DNA of 64,000 bases from Elymus sibiricus (Eukaryota; Streptophyta; Magnoliopsida; Poales; Poaceae): the NCBI GenBank assembly GCA_039707655.1, contig CM077668.1, positions 401,849,630 to 401,913,629 on the forward strand. Direction: 5' to 3'. Shown piece by piece: positions 1 to 11,890 of this stretch. The position numbers and the translations under genes were made by a program. How positions within the stretch are numbered: position 1 is the stretch's first letter; each line of letters starts with the position of its first letter. The notes beneath the pieces are model-generated. The model was not told where the DNA came from. It saw only the letters and a program-made list of their open reading frames with translations, and did not search any database.

Positions 1-3000
1 GTATGCAACCAAACGCCATGTAATGCATCTGCCCAAACTATGTGTAGAACATGGTTTTTATCATGTATTTACTCAGCCATGCCCAACGGAGTCATAGATG
101 CAAAGAGCCAAAAATGGTGCAACCTACCAAACACACCCTATATATTTTTTTCCCAATAAAGGGTTAATTTTATTGAATCCTAAAAATGTAAATTTTTGAC
201 ATGGTAGATGTTATGGTGTATGTTAAATATACAAAAAAAATCCTTATGGGCAATAATCTTTGAACGTGCTCATATGATTTCTTAATGTGCCATTACAAAA
301 AGTAAGAAATCCAAATCATTACATAAATAGATGTAAAATGAAGTCATATTACTATGTAAAGTAGACCCTTTGTGGTAGCTCTCCAGCTGCCAACTCCTCC
401 AACTCCATGGCCAGAGTTGGGTCAAACGGCCGAACTCTGCGGAGTCGAGAAGGAGAAGTTGGTTGCCTACACATTATAAAAAGATCGGTTTGAGATATCG
501 TCAACCTCACACTACCACAAATCGTCCCTCCAAAAAAATGTGCCAGAAGCTTAGCAATCCGAACGATAGCCAACTCTGGCCATTTTACCGATAAGCGGGC
601 TGCTCATTTTCAGCTGAAGAGTTGGGAATTTTTTTGGACAAGGAGAGCTACCCAACAGGACAATATTATTCTGCACGTAGTATAATTATGGAGAATTTTG
701 GATAATGGTTTTGCTATTGTCATAAATAGTAAGGTTTACTAAAAAACTAAAAAAAAGAAACAAAAAAAAAAGAAAAACAACAAAATGCATGACCTAACCT
801 AACCTAACCTAACCGTTTTCTCTCTCCCCAAACATCTCCCAACCTCAGCCGCCACCAACCCCCTCCCTCCAGATCTGCTTTCCCATCTCCCAATATCTTC
901 CCTACCTCTCCTCGCTCCTCCGCTCCTCTCGGCTTGCCCCCAACCTCGGCACCACCACCCACTTTGTCTCACATCTCTGGTTGCACGGCTGCGCGGAAGC
1001 AGCACCACACACATAGTAGGACGCGGTTTGGTCTCCATTGCAAAGGTAATTTTCTTGTTGCCCTTCCGTCGTCTTTTGACTAGTTTCTCCTTAGTTAAGA
1101 TCAACCTTCGATGCAAATACCAGTTGAAGATCTTGATCTTTAGAGGCATGTTGAACATCCAAATTAATTTCTTGCAGAAAATAGTGATTTGGATTAGACC
1201 TTTCCAACAAGGAGAATTCTAAGGCTCCGATGTCACTTGTGATGGAGGTTTTGGGTGGAGGTGCTTGTTCCATAGGAACTCCTGCCAAACATCATCCTCA
1301 TTAAGTAGTTTGAACAACCACTTGTTGGGGAGGTAGGCATTCTAACAGGGTCATCAATTCATAGTACATCTTGGTCTTTTTTTTGCATATAACACTCCAC
1401 ATGACCAACCAATACCTCTGTTACTATTCATCACGTTCCCAGAAAAATCAGGATTTGTAATTATCCATTATTTTTTGTACCTGTTTTGGTATCTCAAAGA
1501 GTAAAATCATACACATCGGTAGGCTAGTGATTACCACTTTTGTAAGGATTAGCATGTCCCCATCGAACAAAACTTACCTTTTCCATCTGCTAAGTTACTT
1601 TTCAAAGCGATCCTCCACCCACTTCCATTCTCTATTAAGGACTTTCATGTTCTGGATGAGGTTTCCAAAATACCTAAATGGTAGAGAACCTATCACACAT
1701 GTTCTGAACTATGCATCTTATTTTTTCACCATTGCAATGCACATATATTGTGCTAGTCAATTTAAGAAGGTTTTCGTTTCACTAAACATTTTTTGTTGTC
1801 CAGCCATGACTAGTGAAGGATGCAAGTGATTACTTTATTATCATTAACTTATTCTCTAATTTGATACTTGCTCTCCCATGTGTTTTCCTTTTATTATATG
1901 AACTTAGGTACATACCATTTCTCTATTTGTACTTGGTAATTAATGATCAAATTTACAACTTAGAAAATTATTAAAAACAAGAATATAATGGGTAGAAACA
2001 TGTTCATGTGAATATTGGTAATATAAAAAAATGTGAGTAAATTAACAAACAATAAGACACATTACATATTATGTAACCTCTCTTAAATATTTCATATTCT
2101 GAATTTTGTAACTCTCGGACAATCCTATTTCTATATCAAAAGTCACATCGATATGTTTCTTCCATTATCCATGTTTTTTTTTCAATTTCAAATGTTGAAA
2201 AAATGATTTTATTTCTAATTATAGGAAAACTAGCTTGTATACATGTACATTGCTTGTCTTAAAATTAGGGAGTGATTTTGAGAAAGAAAAAGAAGTAATG
2301 GTAACTTAAGAATGATTCAGTGCAAATGAACACTTTGCATGTTTAAAGGTCAAAATTAGTATAAGAACAAATCTGGCTGATTGGTAACAAGTAGAAGAAT
2401 TGATTTTTTTATGATATCTACAGAAATAGGTAAAGAAAAATTGAGTGCCTGGTGGGGCCCCATTTGTTTCATATTTTAAACTGCTTTATGTATCCCCATT
2501 GGTAGGCCATATCAAAGGCTCCACACGGATAAGGCCACGAGGCACGGGGCCTTTATTTTCAACGAAAGAAGACTATATGGTTCAGGAATACCATGGGGGC
2601 AACTTATGCAACTGTTCACATCAATCCTGCTTCTCTCATCCGTTAGATTTAGGAGACCAATGGTTAGGATCGATGCTTTGATTTCAATGTAAAACTGGTA
2701 CACTATATAGGAGTATAGAAAAGGTCACATGGACCCATGCAGAAATATGAAAATTCTTGTGACGCAACTACTAGTATAGGAAATCCTACTAGTGGCATGA
2801 CAAAATCATCATTAGAGGTGTGTATGAGACATGCCACAGTATCAGGCCACTGATAAGTGGTTACTAGTGGTCTTACCATGTCACTTGTAACCGACCTACC
2901 AGTTGTGTCGGCTGCCCACGTCACTGGTAACCCACTTAGGATGGAACGGCATCACAACTGCTCTCAAATGTTCTTCATAGGTTGAGTTTGATGCATCTTC

Positions 3001-3250
3001 CAAGAAGTTAAATGAGCTAGTTTAACAAAAGAATGTAGTTGTGTAGCATGCCTCAACATTTTGTAGCTTAACAATATAGTTGCGACCTTTTGGGCATGGT
3101 ATTTCCTGTTCAAGGAATTGTCTGGCAACGAGATATGCCCTCCTGTTACTTTTATATGAGGCATCTTCTAGTTCAAAAGATAGATAAACTTGCACTTCTT
3201 CTAGGATAGATCACCTACAGTAATGCAGTAGATTCAAAGCATACGTTTGG
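1..3250. other. intergenic, no recognised gene
   Basis: I see no coding region with convincing composition or splice structure here. A possible MITE lies at 374-652: GGTAGCTCTCC at its left end is inverted exactly at its right end, with further inverted similarity inside, but I found no target duplication. 2765-2935 carries repeated, inverted pieces around ACTAGTGG/CCACTAGT that resemble CACTA subterminal repeats, without clear ends. Open frames here are short and look random. Confidence 0.5.
792..814. repeat. short CCTAA tandem repeat
   Basis: About four and a half copies of a five-base CCTAA unit are visible. The unit is shorter than the plant telomere heptamer, so this is a simple repeat rather than clear telomeric DNA. 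Confidence 0.7.
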
Positions 3251-3260
3251 TAGACATAAT

Positions 3261-3549
3261 GTGGCACGAAACTTGACAAATGGCAGCATGTTTGTGCCAA
3301 CCGCAACTCTCTACCAATCTGTGACGACATCTGTTCAAAAAATTTGTTTCATGAAGAGGCGCCACATCATATTTGAGGCCTCATTATCTGTCGCCGGGGG
3401 GGGGGGGGGGGGGGGGGGCACTCATAATAACTTCTCTTTTGACGCACCACCTCTGACTCAACCACCACTTCTTCTTCCTCCTTTGTCTTGTCACTTGGTT
3501 TTCTTCCTCCCAATCTTGGATTCATATTTGCTATTGCAAATTGCGGATA
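3261..3549 (+). other. possible non-coding first exon of the B3 gene
   Basis: The segment ends at a strong donor (GTAAGT from 3550), and a matching acceptor precedes the first coding exon at 3754. The reading frame open through this segment meets a stop soon after the splice, so I infer a 5' untranslated exon. The transcription start is unknown, and the left limit given is only the start of an open frame. Confidence 0.35.
3396..3418. repeat. poly-G tract
   Basis: A run of 23 G residues lies in the presumed 5' leader of the B3-domain gene. Homopolymers of this length are prone to sequencing error, so the exact length is uncertain. Confidence 0.9.
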
Positions 3550-3756
3550 GTAAGTACTGAAATGGTTGAAAGTTGTTTCTGATATTTTCTTCTTGGCATT
3601 GTATTATTGGTTCTTCTACTATTATTTCTTTTACATAGAATGTTTAACTATTCGTTTTATTGTTGTTTCTCATTTTCTATGCAAATAGCTTATCCGATTG
3701 AAGGTTGTACACAGTCATTCTAAATATTTGTTCTTGGGTGCTGATATTTCTAGGAG

Positions 3757-6700
3757 ATGGATTGCAAGGATGCAAGGAATAATAAGAAGGTGAATCATCG
3801 CTATGACTTGAGAAGTTCAAGTGTCAAGAGTCATGGTGTTTTGGGAAGCAGTTCTAGCACAAGCAAGGTACATATCAAGTTCAAAGCACTAAAATTAGTT
3901 ACTACATTTTGAACATGAAACCAACCTTTTTGAAATTTGACTAGTTGCAATTCATATTTATATGTAATATTTTCTTAGATATGAGTGGTATTTCTGATAA
4001 ATTTTGGGAATTAACTAATATGGTTACTATCTGAAGGTGACTTTGGTGTACTATGTACAATATAGTTACGATTCATAAGCATTACTGGTTATTAATTCCA
4101 TTGGTATTTGAATTTATAGTTATTGTTCATGGAATTGTTTGCGCAAACGAAGGAAATGACATGAAACTGTCTGCTCTATTAATGGTTTTTATTTCTATAC
4201 CAAAACTAATTTGTATAGAATCTTGTTAATTTTGTTGGAAAATATTTTTTCTTGCGTATTCATACTTGCATCACATGGATGGATGGTATTATGTGAGGTC
4301 TTTAGGTCTGAAAAATGGTTATGATGTAGTGACCAACTCTCACAGTACGAATGTAAACTTTTGAATATCACTTGCACTACGTACTTGTTGCCTCATTATA
4401 TGCACAAAATTATGAAACATTGTTAATTTATGATTATCAGTTGCATATCTGTTGTAGAATGCAGGACAGTGTCCTATGATGTATTGTGCTACTATTTTTT
4501 TCAGTATTAAAGACGGATTCGATGAAATCTTCTAGATTCTTCTTCTTAGTATATGTTATTGCGTGTTCAATTATGTAGGTGATTGATCATATAGATAGAA
4601 TGATAGATGAGAATGTTCATGAGAGGTGTGACTTGAGGAGTGCAAGCTTAAAGAGTACTTCTGAAGTACCCAGTAGTTTGAGAAAAACAAAGGTACATTT
4701 CAAGAATTGTATATGTATTGTTGGATTCAGAACATGAAATTGTCATTTATTTCAAGTTATATTATCATTCTATATAATCCTCCATGTTATGTACACTAGT
4801 ATTTGTGATAAATATGGGAAATCGAATATCATTAACATTTAGAAGCATTCCAACGTTGTCTAATCTATTGTCCAAAAGATTCTAATAAAACTGACACTTC
4901 TAGCTATTACCAAAGGAATTGTTGCTAGCCGTAATAAGTTGTTGTTATGTTTTAATGTAAGTTATATACTACTCCCTCCGTCCCATAATATAAGAACGTT
5001 TCTTACACTAGTGTAGTGTCAAAAACGTTCTTATATTATGGGATGGAGGGAGTAGTATTTTCCCTAACATATTTAATGGAAATGCTAATAGAGTGATTTT
5101 TTGGCCCCTTGAATATTTGGTTCATCACTACACATGAGATTCAACTGATGTTGTGGGAGATATAGATACAAAGAGAAAAATATTAACTGGTAGTACACAC
5201 GTAATTAGAAAACTTGGAAAGAATATTTGTGAAGTACCATTGAACCTTTGAATATAGTGAATATCGATAATACATTTTTTAAATCCAACCTTCAAATATA
5301 TTGACAGATCGTTCAATTTTAAATCTCAATATCTATATCACTCATTATGTGCTTATTACGTACAAAAATATATATTTAATATTTTTTATATCATGCTAAA
5401 ATATGTGTTCGTGAATTACAAGTTTAAGTATATATTTTGTATGTCATGTTCATTCTGTGGATAGTCATAAACTTTGTATTCCAGCTGAATAGACATGATG
5501 GAAAGAACAATAAGCACGTGAACAGAAACAATGTAGTGAGGACTTCAGCTGTCAAGAGTAGTTCCATTCAGCGAAAGTGGATAACCAAGAGCAAGGTATA
5601 GCTCTATTTTTAATCAGTAACAATTTAAAGATAAGGAGATTAATTTATTAGTTTTGTTTGTCTTCTCACGTGATTCCAATTGAATCGAGCTTTGGGGATA
5701 TTGTGCCCTTTTATCTGAAGAATTTGTTGATCACAAGAAATAATGTTTGAATATGGCACTCAAGCTTTACATATTTTAAAGATGATAAGAATGTAGACTA
5801 TGCATAAATTATAAACAATTTGAATTACGTGTGCCTGATTACTGGATTTCACATCTAGATAGTATGGGCATGTCTGATGAAAGTGTTATTTCTATTAGTA
5901 CTCGTGTTGGGCCAATTGGTGACACTTGAGCTAAACAATATGCCTTCTGAAGTATAATATAACTCGTGTGCATGAATATAAGAAGTCGGAAGCAACACTA
6001 AATTTGGGATGTCAGGTAAGTTGTGTGCTCTATGATATAATACAATTAGTAGTACCACATCCAACCAGTATTCCGAATGGATGTTTCTGAATGCAATCTA
6101 GATGTAAAAGTATCCCGACAATTACAATATCTTTTTGTGTTCATAATGCATGAATAAGGCCAATACGGATGTTCCTCCTTTGAACTATCCACCAGGATTC
6201 AAAAAGGTGACGCCAAAATATGAGGTTGTATACTTTTTTATTTTCTTCAGGTTTTAGTTGGTAAGTTATATAGGTTCATTAATTTTTTTTTGTTTCGCAA
6301 GCAGTACCATGTTGCCATCAATCAAAAAGGTTACTTTCTTTCTGACGCGTGTTATGCTTGTGGGAAACCACGAGGTCCATGCATGCCAATGAAGAGAGAC
6401 AAACAATTTTTCAGCCTTCCAATAGTATCTTCACATAGAGAATATCTGGTATGAAAGATACTTAAGAACATTTCCGTGTATATTGAATGTGACGTATCTT
6501 TAGTTTGCTAACAACATTATTTTATTTACACATGTGTCGTAGACAATTCCTTGCAATCTTCGCGAAAAGGTTAACAAGATGGGTGAAGATACGATAAATT
6601 TTGAACATATGTATGAAATAAATTACAGTGTTAAACTTGTAAAAGCTTCTGCAATGACATTTCTATGTGGGTGTGGGTGGGAAGAATTTGTGATTACTCA

Positions 6701-6776
6701 TGATATTGATGACGGTGATCGAGTGTGTTTCTGGTTCAAAGAAGACTTGTTGACTATGGTTGCATTTGTTTACTGA
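3757..6776 (+). CDS. first part of the B3 protein, about 259 aa, up to the TGA
   Basis: This is the stretch still translatable from the first ATG: six exons giving about 259 residues. Residues 1-112 are three similar exon-encoded modules with motifs DLRSSSVKS, DLRSASLKS and VVRTSAVKS. A linker with PPGFKKVTPKY and a Cys cluster follows. Residues about 172-259 form a B3-like domain: FFSLPIV, then LTIPCNLREKV, then a GWEEFVITHDIDDGDRV stretch typical of the C-terminal half of B3 folds. The ATG at 3757 is chosen because it lies just after an acceptor and upstream frames are closed. If the TGA is a real terminus, the protein ends just at the end of the domain. Confidence 0.55.
4972..5052. mobile_element. 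Stowaway MITE
   Basis: An 81-bp palindromic element with CTCCCTCCGTCCCATAATAT at the left end and its near-perfect inverse at the right, flanked by TA on both sides. This is the Tc1/Mariner-derived Stowaway signature common in grass genes. It lies in the second intron of the B3 gene and should fold into one long hairpin. Confidence 0.93.
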
Positions 6777-6971
6777 GATAAGCTTGTATGGCGTGATGGA
6801 AAGAAGTTTATTGGTAAGATTTTCAGCATGTATCAATTATGCATGTGTACTGCTAGTTGTGCTTTATTTAATGAAGTTTATTGCATTTTTTAGTGACAGA
6901 TGAAGTTTAGCCAAATTACATAGAAGGGCTTGTTCATTCTTTTAGAATGGAGATGAGTGAGACTGACATCA

Positions 6972-8083
6972 CACTATTAGGAAATACCTTATAGATAGAT
7001 TGCTTAGCAGTAGCGAGGGGTATATGGGCCGCGCTGCTGCTAATTAGTAGTAGCGAGGGGTATAAAACCCGCGCTACTACTAAGTTGATAGTAGTAGCGC
7101 GGGCTATAAACCCACGCTGCTACTAAGTGGTCTCCACCGTGCCCCTCAGGACAGGCCATAGTAGTAGCGAGGGGTATAAACCCCGCGCTACTACTAAGTT
7201 GATAGTAGTAGCGCGGGCTATAAACCCACGCTGTTACAAAGTGGTCTCCACCATGCCCCCAGGACAGGCCATAGTAGTAGCGAGGGGTATAAACCCCACG
7301 CTGCTACTAAGTATAGGGTTTTTTAACAGCCCTGAAATCCCCATCTCCTCCCCAAAATCCCTCCTCTCTTCCGCCACTCTTCCCCCTCTCTCTCCATACG
7401 CTCTCACATGGACCTCTTGCCCATGCGCCCCTCCTCCTCCATGGCACTGAAAGAGGCCGCCGCCTCGCGCCGCCAGCGTCTAGGAGCTCGTCGGTCTTCC
7501 CCCGCGTCTCCATGCCACCACGCCGGAGCACCTCACCACCGGTGACCAGCCCCGCTGCTCCCTCCATCTCCTTCCTCTCTCTCCCTCGTTTTTCTTTTTC
7601 TCTCTCCCTCTGGTTTGACTCACCCTCCCATGTCCATGCCCGTGCAGGTCGTCGCCATGGACGACCAGGAGCTCTCTGCCTTGGTTACGAAGAGGAACCC
7701 CACGCCGCCGCCTTGCTCTGCCATGGATCCAGGACCTCTCCAGCAGCCGCCGCCGGATCTGGTCTGCCGCTGCCCGTCCGCGCCTCCGGCGACCCCAGCC
7801 GTCGCTGGATCGAACCATTGCTGCCATTGACAGCACGCACGGGATCGAGAATTTTTTTTGTTTTTGAAATTAATAGTAGTAGCGCGGGGTATAAGACACT
7901 CGCTATAGATAATTAGTAGTAGCGCGGGTGGCACCCGCGCTACTACTAACAGATGTAGTAGTAGCGCGGGTGGCACCCGCGCTACTACTACCAATTAGCT
8001 GTAGCGCCCTAGTAGTAGCGCGGATACCCGCGCTACTACTAGCTGTTTGACCCGCGCTACTACTAGGCTTTTCCCTAGTAGTG
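6972..8083. mobile_element. non-autonomous CACTA transposon
   Basis: The 1112-bp element begins CACTATTAGGAAATACC and ends in the inverse of CACTACTAGGGAAAAGCC, flanked by the 3-bp target duplication TCA (6969-6971 and 8084-8086). Both ends carry many direct and inverted copies of a GTAGTAGCGCGGG unit, typical of the subterminal transposase-binding repeats of plant CACTA elements. The middle is GC-rich (7320-7830) and open in several frames, but I recognise no transposase. It sits inside a coding exon of the B3 gene. Confidence 0.9.
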
Positions 8084-8194
8084 TCAATAGCATGCTTGTA
8101 AGTGACACATTCTTCTGGAATAGTACCAGATATATTAACAAAGTATGCATCTAGTTCATATAACATTGTGTCGTACTGAAATTTGCATTTACAG

Positions 8195-8452
8195 ACACTT
8201 AATAGGTGTATTACTGAAGAACTACATCTACCAAAAGAAGGTGAAGTTACGCTAATCAATTGTAGAGGTGATGTTAAAGTGCAAGGTGAATACTCCATTT
8301 CAGCTGATGATGGTTGTCTTGGTTTGACATCTGGGTGGAAGGAGTTTCTTCAAAGGTTTCCAATTCCAGCTAGATCGTTCATTGAAGTGAATGTGGTGAA
8401 AGAGAAGAAGAAGTTTATTATGTACTTCCTAAGGCTGGAGGTAGATGTGTAG
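8195..8452 (+). CDS. last exon: second B3-like domain
   Basis: The exon opens after an acceptor (TTTACAG) and runs 85 codons to a TAG. It encodes LHLPKEGEVTLINCRGDV, then GWKEFLQRFPIPARSFIEV, a pattern matching a second B3 domain. With the CACTA element and one TSD copy removed, it joins in phase with the short exon ending at 8097, so it belongs to the gene starting at 3757. As the locus now stands, no normal start codon leads into it. Confidence 0.5.
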   Translation, partial: TLNRCITEELHLPKEGEVTLINCRGDVKVQGEYSISADDGCLGLTSGWKEFLQRFPIPARSFIEVNVVKEKKKFIMYFLRLEVDV

Positions 8453-8890
8453 GGCGTTAGACTTGTATCTGAAATAAATTGGAAATTGCGGTCATATTTT
8501 AACTATTTTGTATGCCAAGTAATTTGTTACTTATTGAACTGCTCATGTAATATGCTCAGCTTTCAAATTCGAAAAATGAATCTTCGTGTCAACATAGAAG
8601 ATTGATGGTTGTTTTATGTGTATACGGTCTGACTAAGTATTTACATTCATAAACAAACGATATATCTGAAACAGAAATGAAGAGGAATCATATATGCTTA
8701 CAGAACTAAATGTAGTGTCGGGTTGTTCATAAAATAGAAGTAAAAGTAAAAAAAAATATGTGCAGATTGGTGTCAAACTATATATGCATCGACACATTCA
8801 AATAAATTTTCTGTAATATAAGTAGTGTATATTGCAAGATTATTAGCTCAATGAAATATAACTGTAAGATGCATCGGTCTATTAGTATAA

Positions 8891-8925
8891 CTAGCAAAGT
8901 GGCCCGCTCGATGCGCGAGCTAGAA
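8891..8925 (-). mobile_element. Helitron 3' terminus (partner end not found)
   Basis: Read on the minus strand, a short hairpin (arms GCTCG and CGAGC, 8906-8920) is followed by about ten bases and the terminal CTAG, then T. A hairpin just before CTRR and insertion 5' to T are the Helitron 3' signature. The body must extend rightward, but I could not find the matching 5' TC end. Confidence 0.6.
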
Positions 8926-10690
8926 CTTTAGAAAGTTCAGTAATTAGAACATATTACTTGATTTGTGTAAAAAAAATTGGGACCAAATGTGATGACACTT
9001 AGAAATAGTAGACTTTTGTGAATATAGTTTTGTCTTAGGTGTGTTTAGTTGATGAAAATGTAATAAAATGTATAGTGCTATGAACTTCTACCATTAAAAG
9101 TATGACATCACAGAGTAATGGATAAACAATTATGTTTAGGGAGTCGACAAACAGGAACTTCGTAGACCTTGGCCACCTTGTATTATCTAGCATTCTCTTA
9201 CTTTCCAAATCATCATCTTACTTGCGCGGGCATAATATTCTAAGGATCCATCATCTCTTAATGTTCGTAAATCTGTGTTAACGATATTTATAATCTCTAA
9301 AATCCATTTGGATAGTCAATTACATTAAACTCTTGAATAATACATGAACTTGTATCTTGTACTAAAAGGACTGTGCAGTATGTAGAACAAATAGTTGACT
9401 TCTTTTCATAGCGAGCATTTGTACTTTGGCTAATTGCCTTGTTTGTAAAGAGAAGATAGTTTCATTCAGAAACATTTCTGTAGCTAAAATGACATTTTCC
9501 TATATACGTTTACCTTACATTCATGTTCTACATGTAACTAATTATAATAAAAGCCTAAGTTTAACAGAATATCATTCTCTCACCCTTTCATTAAGTAGTA
9601 TCATAACAGAACAAAAGTTTCTTTTACGATATTACAATAGTTCTCCAAGAACACGATTTCCATCTAATGCTAGAAAAATACATAGGAATCTCTAAGAAAT
9701 TGAGGATTTCCATTAGGTTGACGAAGTATGATGGCGAGTCTGTTGAAGTGCTTGGCCGGAAAATCCAGAAGCTCGTTTCTCCACCATGTTGCTGCTTGCT
9801 TTGCAGCCGATTCAGCTGATCCCTGGTCTTGCTTCATTATCATATCCATTGTCTTGTGGTACCAATGGTTGGCGCTTCCTCCTGTAGTCCGACAGACCTC
9901 TAAGAGTATATATCTTGCAGAATGCACTGATCAAGTGAGTGTGCTCTGTGGCATTGATTTTGTACCTTAGGATGTCAACCTGACGCCGTGGATAAGCGCA
10001 CACCTATCAAACCACAAAGGTAATTGCACAATGTTACTATCACTGCTTGTGGTTAACAACAACCCTGAAAATATCTGAATTAAGGAGAACGATGTGACAT
10101 TATGACGAATACAGCAATTGGCAATTTTGTATATTATAAAATCAATGAAGAGTAAGATTGCAGCAGAAGTAGTCATGAATTAACAATTAAATAAATCATT
10201 TGGTCTCAAATATTGACTCAAGTAGATTGAGCACACAATAAACACTATGCTCATTCATAGGAGTCAGGGCTTAGGTAGGTGTGTGGAACGTATAGGCAGC
10301 ATAAGTGCTTGTTTAAACAGTTGTTTCTCTACTTTCATAGCCGGCGCTAGTGGCCGCAGTCTTCGCAATATGAGCACTGCAATTGTGGAAAGATGGGCTC
10401 ATTAGTAGTGTTTAAGTTTGATTGTGGACGGATCGGGAAGAGGAGAAGCATGCTTTCCTGCGACCTATGTTGGCACCGCCCACGGGCATATGTAGTACTT
10501 CCAGTAAGATGACCAAGCAAGCTAGATTTAATTCCTTCATGATGAAATCCTGCACCAAGCTAACACAACCTATAAGGATCAATTAGCACATACACACGAA
10601 TCTGAACTACGTCTGTATGGATCAAATTTTTCACAGCATCCAGCCCAGCATGATTACGTCCGTCGTCTCTGACCCGCAGTATAGATCAGA

Positions 10691-11301
10691 TAGAAAGGCA
10701 AGGAAGATGGAGGCCTAACACCAGTGAACTATGGAGGAGATTTTACTGATCTTCCTCTATCCTCAGCACCCAGACGACGACATCAACAAAGCAACGGGCA
10801 AGAGCAATTCGGCAATTCGCCTCTAGGGCAAGGAAAAAGTGTATCGATATAGACCCATCATTTTTTCAGTTGACCCATCCCTTTTGATGGCCATATAGAT
10901 CCACCTTTAAAAAAAATTGCCACATAAAACTCTTCGATGCTATTACGATTATAATGGCATTGCTATGTAATTTTTTTCACTAATATATCCTGTCAAATAG
11001 AAAGGCAAGGAAGATGGAGGCCTAACACTAGTGAACTATGGAGGAGATTTTACTGATCTTCCTCCATCCTCAGCGCCCAGACGACGGCATCAACAAAGCA
11101 ACGGGGCAAGAGCAATTCGGCGCTTCGCCTCTAGGGCAAGGAAAAAGTATATCAATATAGACCCATCATTTTTTCAGTTGACCCATCTCTTTTGATGGCC
11201 ATATAGATCCACCTTTAAAAACAAAATTGCCACATAAAACTCTTCGATGCTATTACGATTATAATGGCATTGGTATGTAATTTTTGCACTAATATATCCT
11301 A
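10691..11301 (+). repeat. direct tandem duplication, about 307-bp unit
   Basis: Two adjacent copies begin with TAGAAAGGCAAGGAAGATGG at 10691 and 10998 and stay closely similar for about 300 bp, with scattered substitutions and small indels. No coding content is apparent. Confidence 0.9.
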
Positions 11302-11890
11302 TTTAATGGCCATGGAACTTTATTCTATTAAATAAACGGTCAGATGTTTCTGATTTTTATACCACATGGGAGCCGGATTAGACCTTTGAAAGATTGGAGA
11401 TACATGCATATGTAATTCATCATGTAATTCTTTCTCATTTACTAAGGCTAGCTATTATATGGGTTGAAGTTCAGGATGCATGATCAGCCCAAGGACAGGC
11501 TTCATCCATCTCGCCGGCGACCCCACCGTCTGGCATGGCCGCCGCGAGAGCATGGAGATGATAGATACGTTTCACGCGGGTGTGTTGTTTTTACCCTAGG
11601 TGCTAGGCCGTTTTTTTAGATCCAATTTTGGGGCATATTATTTGTTTTTTTTTGCCTCAATTGGGTCAGGTGAGGTGTGTGGACTCTTTTTTAACATGAG
11701 GAGGTGTATTTTCTTAATCTTCTTTTTTTTCATTAGTTCTGGGTGGGGATTGTTTATGAACATCCATTGGCTAATATTTAAAGTTGTTTCCGAGGCTACC
11801 AGATTAACGGGCAGATGTTTCTAATTATTATGGGTTTTTCTAGGGTATTTATCTTTTTTCCGATAGCCCATAAAGCACTTTTTATATATA

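Larger units (their letters stand above)
3757..8452 (+). pseudogene. B3-domain (REM-like) protein gene, split by a CACTA element
   Basis: Exons I can phase together are 3757-3867, 4579-4692, 5485-5595, 6159-6224, 6305-6448, 6543-6813, 6924-6971 continuing at 8087-8097, and 8195-8452. Nearly all junctions obey GT-AG, and the reading frame is preserved across them. The conceptual product has three short basic repeats, a Cys-rich linker (CYACGKPRGPC), one B3-like domain and then a second one. B3 domains are plant DNA-binding folds of nuclear transcription factors; the REM subgroup often has several copies. Two lesions are visible: an in-frame TGA at 6774-6776 between the two domains, and a 1.1 kb CACTA element inside the seventh coding exon. 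The TGA could instead be a true stop of a one-domain protein. The B3 call rests on the pattern of hydrophobic residues plus GWxxF and DGDRVCFWF-type motifs. Confidence 0.65.
8453..11890. other. intergenic with Helitron debris
   Basis: 8453-8890 is the AT-rich 3' flank of the B3 gene. A Helitron 3' end starts at 8891; its partner end was not found. A minus-strand frame at 9670-9927 codes for 85 residues with no recognised domain. A direct tandem duplication is listed separately at 10691-11301. Nothing else is supported. Confidence 0.5.

Noticed and set aside
2765..2935. Possible CACTA element
   Set aside because: Only a few inverted words around ACTAGTGG are present; no terminal CACTA pair or 3-bp duplication could be found.
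3261..3560. Open frame with a poly-Gly run as part of the B3 protein
   Set aside because: Joining it to the next exon in phase gives an early stop, so it is treated as an untranslated leader.
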